Positions 1-5,985 of a DNA stretch of 19,982 nt are shown here, in pieces. The stretch's first letter is position 1. Each line of letters starts with the position of its first letter. Source of the stretch: CAYPEK01 sp964409645 (GTDB lineage Bacteria; UBP15; UBA6099); assembly GCA_964409645.1 (NCBI GenBank), contig CAYPEK010000081.1, positions 1-19,982 on the forward strand, written 5' to 3'. The translations under genes were made by a program, and so were the position numbers. The notes below the pieces were generated by a model. It did no database searches, was not told the DNA's origin, and saw only the letters and a program-made list of their open reading frames with translations.

Positions 1-99
1 AAGGAAAAACAATCGCGCTCTGACGAGCGTTATTTGAAAATTGGCGTAAGGACATTGTTTTTATCTCATGCACAAAAGAAAACTAGGTGCATGGCACAC
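1..99 (-). repeat. Composite two-hairpin repeat, copy 1
   Basis: This is the left copy of a dispersed repeat whose other copy lies at 16551-16667 in the same orientation. Two conserved blocks are seen. Block A (11-34) is a hairpin with core GCGCTC-TGAC-GAGCG. Block B (55-99) contains CATGCAC (67-73) and GTGCATG (87-93), which pair around a 13-base loop and lead into GGCACAC. The spacer between blocks is not conserved. Read on the minus strand, the element begins about 20 bases after the stop codon of the transporter gene, so it probably forms that gene's 3' region. The left boundary may lie outside the window. Confidence 0.7.
5..34 (-). terminator. Probable rho-independent terminator of the transporter gene
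   Basis: On the minus strand a stem (ACGCTC/GAGCGC with one G-T pair, loop GTCA, extended by AAT/ATT beyond one mismatch) is followed almost at once by GTTTTT. It lies about 85 bases beyond the transporter stop codon with no gene in between. The hairpin is also block A of the repeated element, so termination may be the shared role of both copies. Confidence 0.5.
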
Positions 100-119
100 G
101 GTATTGTCGATAACTGCGG

Positions 120-998
120 TCAATGCCCGTGTTTGGACGGGTTGGCGGTTGTGGCGATGATGACGCCGACGATGACGAGCACGATGCTGACGATGCAGAT
201 GACGGGCATCGGTTCGCCGAGGAATGCCATGCCGCCGATGGTGGGCATTGCGATGTAGATGGCGGCGCGCGCCGGGACGATCTGCACCGCTTTCCCGTGC
301 TTGTAGGCGATCTGGAGGACGACGATTCCGCCGACGGCGAGTCCGAGCATGAGCAGCGCGAGCGGTGTTGTGACGAGAAAGAGGGCCGCGTGCCCGAGTT
401 TGGCGCCGAGCGCGCCGGATGTCTTGAATATGCCCATTATTTCGGGCGTGATGATTTTCTGGATGAGCAGGCCGCTCGAATTCATGCTGCCGCCGATCAT
501 TCCGAGGATAACTCCGGCGATCGACTTGAGGTATTTCGGCATGAGTGCGAGCAGGATGACGATAAAGGATACGTAGCACGCGTAGAAGATGATCATCTTG
601 TGCATATCCACGGTCATGTGTTCTTTCTGGCTGCCGTGGCTGAAATAGCCGAGTATCGAGGTGCCGACCATGATGATGGCGATGCCGATGAGCTCGCGCG
701 GCAGGATTTTCTCCCGCAGTACGAGGAATGAGAACAGGGTGAGGATGACGAGTCCGAATCCGGCGAACGCGCCCATCGTGGATGCGTTGCCGAGCGAGAG
801 GACTTTGAATGCGATGACGCCGACGACGATTGTCAGCAGCAGGCCGAATATCCATACGAACCGCCAGAGCCATTTCCATCCCGCGGCCGCTTTTTTCGGC
901 GACTGGTCGATTGCCCATTTCTGGAACCCGAGCCCCAGATTCTCAAGCGTTGGATTGAGTGCGCACAGGAAAATGAAAAGCAGGTATTTCTCCGACAT
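120..998 (-). CDS. DMT-superfamily (EamA-like) inner-membrane transporter
   Basis: A polytopic membrane protein of 292 residues made almost entirely of hydrophobic segments, clear ones lying near residues 46-66, 73-94, 103-119, 133-153, 157-178, 204-231 and 262-284. Two halves each end in a DMT/EamA-like pattern: LREKI before GIAIIMVG (residues 94-112) and FLGEP before a VLVIVGVII helix (259-281). This internal duplication is typical of drug/metabolite transporters and of the related NIPA and RhaT-like groups. The substrate cannot be read from sequence; a sugar, amino acid or metal ion is possible. The ATG at 998 is preceded by a strong GGGAGGG ribosome site and by a promoter at 1038-1067. 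The candidate leader RNA at 1143-1350 runs toward this gene and could regulate it. A hairpin with a T-run follows the stop codon. Confidence 0.8.
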   Translation of the reverse strand: MSEKYLLFIFLCALNPTLENLGLGFQKWAIDQSPKKAAAGWKWLWRFVWIFGLLLTIVVGVIAFKVLSLGNASTMGAFAGFGLVILTLFSFLVLREKILPRELIGIAIIMVGTSILGYFSHGSQKEHMTVDMHKMIIFYACYVSFIVILLALMPKYLKSIAGVILGMIGGSMNSSGLLIQKIITPEIMGIFKTSGALGAKLGHAALFLVTTPLALLMLGLAVGGIVVLQIAYKHGKAVQIVPARAAIYIAMPTIGGMAFLGEPMPVICIVSIVLVIVGVIIATTANPSKHGH

Positions 999-1037
999 CC
1001 TTGCCCTCCCGTTTCGGCGTCTTACAGCAGTCCCGAT

Positions 1038-1067
1038 ATTATATTAGGAAAATAAATCCGATTTGAA
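1038..1067 (-). promoter_or_regulatory. Sigma-70-like promoter of the transporter gene
   Basis: The minus strand carries TTCAAA, an 18-base spacer and a perfect TATAAT. The predicted transcription start is near 1031, giving a leader of about 33 bases before the ATG at 998. It lies downstream of the terminator at 1143-1168, so the transporter could be transcribed independently of the longer leader RNA. Confidence 0.5.
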
Positions 1068-1142
1068 GAAAAAAATTGAATTAATCATGAGGGATGAACG
1101 GCTGAAAAGAGCCAAAATTCGCCGCGCAATCGGGCGCCAAAC

Positions 1143-1168
1143 AAAAAATTGGGGCTCCCTAGAGCCCC
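1143..1168 (-). terminator. Intrinsic terminator of the leftward leader RNA
   Basis: On the minus strand GGGGCTC and GAGCCCC form a perfect 7-bp GC-rich stem with loop TAGG, followed by AATTTTTTG. This is a standard rho-independent terminator. It sits 145 bases before the transporter start and about 185 bases after the promoter at 1357-1384. No coding sequence lies between, so it ends either a small RNA or a regulated leader. Confidence 0.65.
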
Positions 1169-1350
1169 GGATAATTAATGAGGGCAGATATTTGAATAAA
1201 ACAATTATTATCAGTAGGAGCCCGGTTTTTTAAAAGCCATTCATGACTTACCCTGTCAACTCTCTACTTCCGGATAACCCATTCTGACTTCCCGGTTAAA
1301 TTTTTACCGTCGGGCTCCTCAGTCAAGGTTCCCATGCGGGGAACCGGCTT
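1143..1350 (-). ncRNA. Candidate structured leader RNA or sRNA (riboswitch/attenuator-like)
   Basis: A leftward transcript of about 205 nt is predicted by a promoter (1357-1384) and an intrinsic terminator (1143-1168), with no credible open frame between. From the 5' end it shows a hairpin GGTTCCC/GGGAACC (1345-1327); then AGGAGCCCG (1319-1311), which pairs perfectly with CGGGCTCCT (1224-1216) and encloses an 86-base domain; then an AT-rich linker; then the terminator. The first arm can also pair with the 5' half of the terminator (GGGCTC), and the second arm with its 3' half (GGAGCCC). Such mutually exclusive pairing is typical of riboswitches and attenuators. I do not recognise it as TPP, SAM, cobalamin, glycine, c-di-GMP, 6S, SRP or tmRNA. 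It could be a stand-alone sRNA or a leader of the transporter at 998. Confidence 0.5.
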
Positions 1351-1356
1351 ATACAT

Positions 1357-1384
1357 AGTATATTCCCTGTTTGTTTTTTTTCAA
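1357..1384 (-). promoter_or_regulatory. Sigma-70-like promoter of the leftward RNA
   Basis: The minus strand carries TTGAAA (1384-1379), a 16-base A-rich spacer and TATACT (1362-1357). The predicted start is near 1350, just before the first hairpin of the candidate RNA. It lies back-to-back with the rightward promoter at 1413-1441. Confidence 0.5.
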
Positions 1385-1412
1385 ACACGCTGCCTGTTTT
1401 TTAAACGTGCGA

Positions 1413-1441
1413 TTGAGTATTCGCGGGGTGAGGCTTATAAA
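1413..1441 (+). promoter_or_regulatory. Sigma-70-like promoter of the nucleotidase gene
   Basis: TTGAGT (1413-1418), a 17-base spacer and TATAAA (1436-1441) form a good promoter. The predicted start near 1448 leaves a leader of only 15-21 bases before the GTG start codons at 1463 and 1469. Confidence 0.5.
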
Positions 1442-1462
1442 AGTAATGAATATATGTAGGCG

Positions 1463-2971
1463 GTGGGCGTGGTGTGGTCGTTTAAAAAGTTTCTCAAAGC
1501 GGTGCTGATTTGCGCGGCGCTGATGAAATCCGAAGGCGCGCTGGCGCAGGATACCGTCACGATCACGTTTCTGTTCACGAACGACCTGCACGGGATCGCG
1601 CGCGGCGCGGACGGACCGGAGTGGCTGAGGCTCGGCCCGACTCAGGGTCTGCTGCGCATTGCCACGATGATCGATGCGGTGCGCGCGGAAAATCCGAACA
1701 CGATTGTCATGGACACCGGCGACCTGCTGCACGGGACGCCGATGATGTACATCAACAAGGGCGAGCCGATGGCGGCGCTGATGAACGCCGCCGGATACGA
1801 CGTGCGCACGCTCGGCAACCACGATTTCGAGTGGGGGCTCGCGGCCGCCGCCGAACACGTCCGCCACTCGAATCAGGATTTTGTGGTCGCGAACATGAAG
1901 TTCCCGGACGGATACGGTTTCGGCAAGGTCAAGCCTTACGTCGTGCGCGAGGCGGCGGGGGTGAAGATCGCGTTCACCGGTCTGATGACGCATGAGGTTT
2001 TCGATTTTGTGTGGCCGGAATATCTGAAGGGCGTTGAGGTGACCGAGCCGGCGTCAGCGCTCGCGGAGCTGATGCCGGAGATGCGGCGCGAGGCTGATTT
2101 TGTGGTTGCGCTTTCGCATCTTGGGGCTTCGAGCGACAGGAAGCTCGCGCTCGCGGCGCCCGGCGCGGACCTGATAATCGGCGGCCACTCTCACAACGTC
2201 GTATTCCCGCCGGTCGAGGTTGGGAAGGCGAAGCTCGTCAACACCGGAAGCCACGGGCGCAACCTTGGGCGGATCGATGTGGACTTCGCGCGCGATGCGG
2301 AGGGGCGGATGCGGCCTGTGGAGTTCAGGGCGAAGATGATGCCGGTGGACGATTCGGTTGGAGAGTCGCCCGAACTCGCGGCGATTTATGACGGGTATAA
2401 AGCGAAGATCGATCTCGAACTTGGCCGCGAGGTGGCGCAGTCGTGGGCTACGGCCGGAGTGGCTGAAACTGCCGCTGCTGCGACAGCGACGCGGGAGGTT
2501 CCCACGGAGTGGCCGGTCGTCGCGAAGATGCTGAACGATTACACGGGCGCGGATGCGGCGGCGGTGGACCGGAATCTGCTCGGCCTTCCCGGCGGCGACG
2601 CGACGGGACCGGTGCGGATTGTTGACTTATACGCTGTTATGAGGGCGTACTCGCGACAGAACGTGATAGTTGCGAAGATGAGCGGCGCGCAGTTGCAGTC
2701 GATAGCCGACCGTGCGGCGGCGGGGGACGATCAGGCCGCGAAGCTGCTCTTCTCCGGACTGTCGTACGAGACGGTTCCAAACGAGTCCGGCATGGCCAAC
2801 GCGCAGTATGTCACAATCGGCGGCAAGCCGCTCGACCCTGCGGGGGAATACACTATCGCGGCGACGGGCAGCATCTTCATGGACACGATAACGGACTACG
2901 AATCTCTCGCCGACCCCGGAGTGACCCTCCGCGACGCTGTTGCCGAACAGCTACAACAAACTAAACCCTGA
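1463..2971 (+). CDS. Exported 5'-nucleotidase/UshA-type metallophosphoesterase
   Basis: Likely a periplasmic hydrolase of nucleotides or related phosphate esters. A signal peptide is visible (basic WSFKKFLK, hydrophobic core, GALA-QD cleavage near residue 28). The N-terminal metallophosphatase domain has the dimetal motifs in order: TNDLHG (D41, H43), DTGD (D87), GNHDFEWG (N119, H120), SHLG (H219) and GGHSHN (H242, H244). The C-terminal part from about residue 325 matches the 5'-nucleotidase substrate domain, including a GP-x(4)-DLY segment. Length (about 500) fits the family. The start is uncertain: GTG at 1463 gives the longest frame, but AGG at 1458-1460 is spaced better for GTG at 1469. 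The gene stands alone between its own promoter and the convergent PHP gene. The exact substrate (nucleotide, UDP-sugar, cyclic nucleotide) is not determinable. Confidence 0.88.
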   Translation: MGVVWSFKKFLKAVLICAALMKSEGALAQDTVTITFLFTNDLHGIARGADGPEWLRLGPTQGLLRIATMIDAVRAENPNTIVMDTGDLLHGTPMMYINKGEPMAALMNAAGYDVRTLGNHDFEWGLAAAAEHVRHSNQDFVVANMKFPDGYGFGKVKPYVVREAAGVKIAFTGLMTHEVFDFVWPEYLKGVEVTEPASALAELMPEMRREADFVVALSHLGASSDRKLALAAPGADLIIGGHSHNVVFPPVEVGKAKLVNTGSHGRNLGRIDVDFARDAEGRMRPVEFRAKMMPVDDSVGESPELAAIYDGYKAKIDLELGREVAQSWATAGVAETAAAATATREVPTEWPVVAKMLNDYTGADAAAVDRNLLGLPGGDATGPVRIVDLYAVMRAYSRQNVIVAKMSGAQLQSIADRAAAGDDQAAKLLFSGLSYETVPNESGMANAQYVTIGGKPLDPAGEYTIAATGSIFMDTITDYESLADPGVTLRDAVAEQLQQTKP

Positions 2972-2979
2972 CCTGACGG

Positions 2980-3000
2980 TTTTAGTGGAAACCACTGAAA
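2980..3000. other. Weak hairpin between convergent genes
   Basis: TTTT-AGTGG and CCACT-GAAA pair around an AAA loop in the 84-base gap between the converging nucleotidase and PHP genes. It might act as a weak bidirectional terminator. No T-run follows on the plus strand. Confidence 0.25.
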
Positions 3001-3055
3001 TATTATATCGCTGACCGGCGATCTCGGAACGCTGTTCCCGCTCGATGCTGATTGG

Positions 3056-4369
3056 CTATCTCTTTATCCATATCGGGCTCGACCATGCCATCTGGCCGTC
3101 CTTCTGCGTGACGCGGATGTATATGTAATCCTCGTTGCGCAGGCGGCGGCTATCCCGGAAGACGGTGATGAATGTTCTGCCCGTGCCTTTGTATGTGTGC
3201 ACTGTTTTTCCGTTCTTTATCACTTCGATCTTTTTGAGGGGTGCCACGCCGCGCGCGTATATCGAAACCGCCACAGGGCCTTTCGCTGTCATTCTGCCGC
3301 CCATGAAAGTGTTGCCGTTCGCGCGCACATCGAGGACGATTCGCGCGCCTGTCACGGCGTAGGTGCGGTGCGCGCGGAGCGCTTCGAAGATAGCTTTTCG
3401 GCTTAGGTTTTCGGCGTAAACGGCGGCGATGCCCGGACCGGGTGTCGGCTTGCCGTGATAGAACATTTGCAGGAATTTAATCAGACGCGGCGGCCGTGTC
3501 AGGTTGCCCGCGAGCCCGTCGTGGCTGTCGGACGAGGCGATGAATCCGAAATGGCGGCCTGCTTCGAGCGGCACGCGCACCGAATGCTTGCCGTTTTTGT
3601 AAGGGTTGTAAATTTCGTTCGGGCAGCCGTCGCATTCGCTGTTGCCGTGCCACGAATATATTTCGACGACAGGCTCGTACTTCTCGTTGTAGCGCTCCCA
3701 TTTGAACGGATAAACCGGGCCGCCGAGCGGATGGTGCGGAATCGAGATTGCGCCGTAGCCGTCAATGAATTCCCAGAGTTTTTCCGGTGTGTTGCACTGC
3801 TCGGAATCGACCGAGCAGACGGTGTCCGGCGCGGCGTCGCCGGGGAAATAGACGTTGCGGTGCCCGAAGTGCATCGGGTCTTTGAGGTAGTCCCAGCGGT
3901 CGAGCCGCTTCAGCGTGTGTATCATGCACGTCAGGCCGCTGCCGCTTGTCCATTCGTAGGCGATGAAAGTGACGTACTTGCCGGGCTTGTTGTATTTGCG
4001 GGTGGCGGCGACGGAAATTTTCCAGCGTTTCGGGACGGAGGCGAGCCCCCACGGCGCGTCGTGATCCGTGAGCGCGGCGAAGTCGAGTTTTGCGACGTCG
4101 CGGCCGTAGCGGTAATACTGATCCGGCGTGCTGAAAAACGCGTCCGGCGATAGCCCTGAGTGTCCGTGCAGGTCGCCCCAGTAGAGGTGATACGTCTTCC
4201 CGTCCAGCGAGATGTCCTGACGGTTCTGGATCACCTTCAGCGGGTAGAACGGCGCGTAAATCAGAGGCGCTATATAGCAAATCAAATAGAACAGCGCGAC
4301 CGGCGCGATGACGATTATCGCCAGAGCAATCAATGCGATTTTCAGCGGGCTTCGTTTTTTCTTTTTCAT
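3056..4369 (-). CDS. Membrane-anchored PHP-domain (DUF3604-like) phosphoesterase
   Basis: A 437-residue protein with basic start MKKKKR and one strong N-terminal membrane segment (about residues 10-38), so the bulk probably faces the periplasm. The catalytic domain shows PHP-type metal motifs: GDLHGHSG (H68, H70), TDHD (D102, H103, D104), E139 in AYEW, HH at 212-213 and SSDSHDG (D281, H283). This layout fits the DUF3604-like branch of the PHP superfamily, whose members hydrolyse phosphate esters or remain uncharacterised. Four cysteines (185, 192, 246, 249) could form disulfides. Residues after about 345 look like a beta-sandwich domain. The ATG at 4369 has AGGACGG upstream. Only 26 bases separate it from the GH4 gene, so the two are probably co-transcribed. 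Substrate unknown; a phosphorylated glycan or lipid is possible. Confidence 0.75.
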   Translation of the reverse strand: MKKKKRSPLKIALIALAIIVIAPVALFYLICYIAPLIYAPFYPLKVIQNRQDISLDGKTYHLYWGDLHGHSGLSPDAFFSTPDQYYRYGRDVAKLDFAALTDHDAPWGLASVPKRWKISVAATRKYNKPGKYVTFIAYEWTSGSGLTCMIHTLKRLDRWDYLKDPMHFGHRNVYFPGDAAPDTVCSVDSEQCNTPEKLWEFIDGYGAISIPHHPLGGPVYPFKWERYNEKYEPVVEIYSWHGNSECDGCPNEIYNPYKNGKHSVRVPLEAGRHFGFIASSDSHDGLAGNLTRPPRLIKFLQMFYHGKPTPGPGIAAVYAENLSRKAIFEALRAHRTYAVTGARIVLDVRANGNTFMGGRMTAKGPVAVSIYARGVAPLKKIEVIKNGKTVHTYKGTGRTFITVFRDSRRLRNEDYIYIRVTQKDGQMAWSSPIWIKR

Positions 4370-4395
4370 TTCACCGTCCTGTGCTTATTTGCAGT

Positions 4396-5694
4396 TCATT
4401 TAAACGGCATGACGTCTTTCTGGAGCCTGAGCACCTCGTCGAACGCGGCGCGGCAGGCGCGCTCCGACGGCGGCGCGAGCGGGTCCATGCAAAGCGCCTG
4501 AAACGCGAGTTCCGGATCGTTCTGCAGGACTGAGTCGGCGATCAGCGACTGAATTTTGCACTGTTCGTTCATGATCGTCGCGAGCGGTTCGGCCACTGCG
4601 GGGACGCTGCACGGCATGAGCTTGCCTCCATAGACTTCGGCGGGCACTTCGACCACCGCCCAATCGGGCAGGTTCGATATGTAGCCGTCGTTCAGCACGT
4701 TGACCGCATTCACATGCAGGTCTGAGCCGGACGCCATCGCCTCGATCAGTTCCATCGTGCCCTCGACCGCGCGCGGCAGCGACTTGAACGGCAGCTCGAA
4801 TTTGCCCTGCCCGTACCATGTCGAGAGCCGCACGCGCCACGAGCATTCGAACTCCGAAAATTGCTGATAAGGGAACCAGCGCGGCAGCACCGAGCGCGAA
4901 CCCGGCCCGTCGGACGGCAGGTATTCCCCTATGTGGCTGTCAGAGCTGACCGGGTACTCGCCGAATTCCTTGAAGCAGCGGAGGCCGAGTTTCCCGTGGA
5001 GCGCTGGGAGGAAATCCGTGTGTGTTTTCAGCCGCGGGTACATGTCCTCGCCCGTGTCGGTGTTTTCGAGTTCGTATATCCAAGTGAAGTGGTTGAGCCC
5101 GCGCGCGCCCATGCGGATTTTCGGTATCGGCAGCATGAGTTTCATCGACATGCGGGGCAGGGCGAGCCGGTATTCCGGACAGTCGCCCGCGAGGCGGAGT
5201 TTCGTCGCCTTGTGCAGCGCCATGTTGACGCGCGGGAGCGGATTCGTGACGTTGATGACGAGCGCGTCCGTGTTCGAGCTTTCTATCTCGCGGCAGATTT
5301 TCAGGACGAGCGGGATGGTGCGCAGCGCGTGGAAGAGGCCGCCGGGGCCGCCGTTCTCGCCCATGTCCTGTTTCGACCCGTGCTTAACCGGGATTTCGAG
5401 GTCCTGCTTCCAGTATCGCCAGCGGTCCACTTCGACGGAAATGATGATGAAGTCGGCGTCTTCGACGCCTTTCGCGGTGTTGTCGTACGTTGTGAATTTA
5501 AGCGGCCCGCCCATCGACTCGTTCATGCGCTCGCCCGCCGCGCGGGTCACTTCGAGCCGCATCGGGTTGATGTCGATCAGTGCGAGCTCCGCGCCGTGGA
5601 GTTTTTCCGCGCGAAGCGCCTCGTAGATCATGAGCGTGCCGAACGTGGCGCCGCCCGCTCCGATTAGTGCGATCTTCGGACTGCCTTTTTTCAT
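4396..5694 (-). CDS. Glycoside hydrolase family 4 (NAD- and Mn-dependent glycosidase)
   Basis: GH4 enzymes cleave alpha- or beta-glycosides by NAD-assisted oxidation and elimination. Visible features are the N-terminal Rossmann turn IGAGGATFG (residues 11-19), the acidic end of the second strand (D41), the conserved MGENGGPGG loop before HALRTIP (111-128), NVTNPL (148-153), and the presumed metal ligands C172 (in GDCPEY) and H202 (in GLNHF). Length (432) is typical. There is no signal peptide, so it acts in the cytoplasm. GH4 members include alpha-galactosidases, alpha-glucosidases, alpha-glucuronidases and 6-phospho-glycosidases; which applies cannot be read here. The divergent GH36 gene and the GH67-like gene favour galactosides or uronides. 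It is first in an operon with the PHP gene, led by a promoter near 5727-5756. Confidence 0.85.
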   Translation of the reverse strand: MKKGSPKIALIGAGGATFGTLMIYEALRAEKLHGAELALIDINPMRLEVTRAAGERMNESMGGPLKFTTYDNTAKGVEDADFIIISVEVDRWRYWKQDLEIPVKHGSKQDMGENGGPGGLFHALRTIPLVLKICREIESSNTDALVINVTNPLPRVNMALHKATKLRLAGDCPEYRLALPRMSMKLMLPIPKIRMGARGLNHFTWIYELENTDTGEDMYPRLKTHTDFLPALHGKLGLRCFKEFGEYPVSSDSHIGEYLPSDGPGSRSVLPRWFPYQQFSEFECSWRVRLSTWYGQGKFELPFKSLPRAVEGTMELIEAMASGSDLHVNAVNVLNDGYISNLPDWAVVEVPAEVYGGKLMPCSVPAVAEPLATIMNEQCKIQSLIADSVLQNDPELAFQALCMDPLAPPSERACRAAFDEVLRLQKDVMPFK

Positions 5695-5726
5695 GATTTA
5701 ATCCGTCCCGATAAATATTTTAAATG

Positions 5727-5756
5727 ATTATACCGCATCAAGCCGTTTTTCGCGAA
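5727..5756 (-). promoter_or_regulatory. Promoter of the GH4-PHP operon
   Basis: The minus strand has a perfect TATAAT (5732-5727) with a weak TTCGCG 18 bases upstream. The predicted start near 5720 gives a leader of about 26 bases to the ATG at 5694. The weak -35 box suggests an activator may be needed. Confidence 0.45.
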
Positions 5757-5882
5757 GAGTCCGGAGCGCATCGATTTGTTGTTGCTTTACGTCAAACGAT
5801 GATGATCGCATTCTTGTTCAGAAGAAGCTTATCGCGTTTCGCCGCTGTTTTATGCCTCGCGGGGACCGGCTGCGGGGCGGTT

Positions 5883-5932
5883 TTGACAAAGGGAACCGGA
5901 TGGTGGAAAATAATCCGGAGTTAAAATATACT
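5883..5932 (+). promoter_or_regulatory. Overlapping promoters of the GH36-led gene set
   Basis: Two candidates are seen: TTGACA (5883-5888), 17 bases, GAAAAT (5906-5911); and TGGAAA (5904-5909), 17 bases, TATACT (5927-5932). Either would start transcription 47-70 bases before the ATG at 5986. With the leftward promoter at 5727-5756 they form a divergent control region of about 290 bases, the natural place for a shared sugar-responsive regulator. Confidence 0.45.
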
Positions 5933-5985
5933 TTCGGGACGGCCGGAACCTCTTGCGTTAATCATCTTGGAGCGGGATGTGAAAC

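Noticed and set aside
999..1462. tRNA, tmRNA, SRP RNA or a known riboswitch in the structured gap
   Set aside because: None of the conserved cores I know (T-loop, tmRNA ends, SRP GGAA loop, TPP, SAM, cobalamin, glycine or c-di-GMP signatures) can be found in either strand.
5724..5924. Small frame (66 aa; 41 aa from an inner ATG) with a lipoprotein-like LAGTGC segment
   Set aside because: No ribosome site, imperfect lipobox, and it overlaps the best promoter elements of the GH36 and GH4 genes in both directions.
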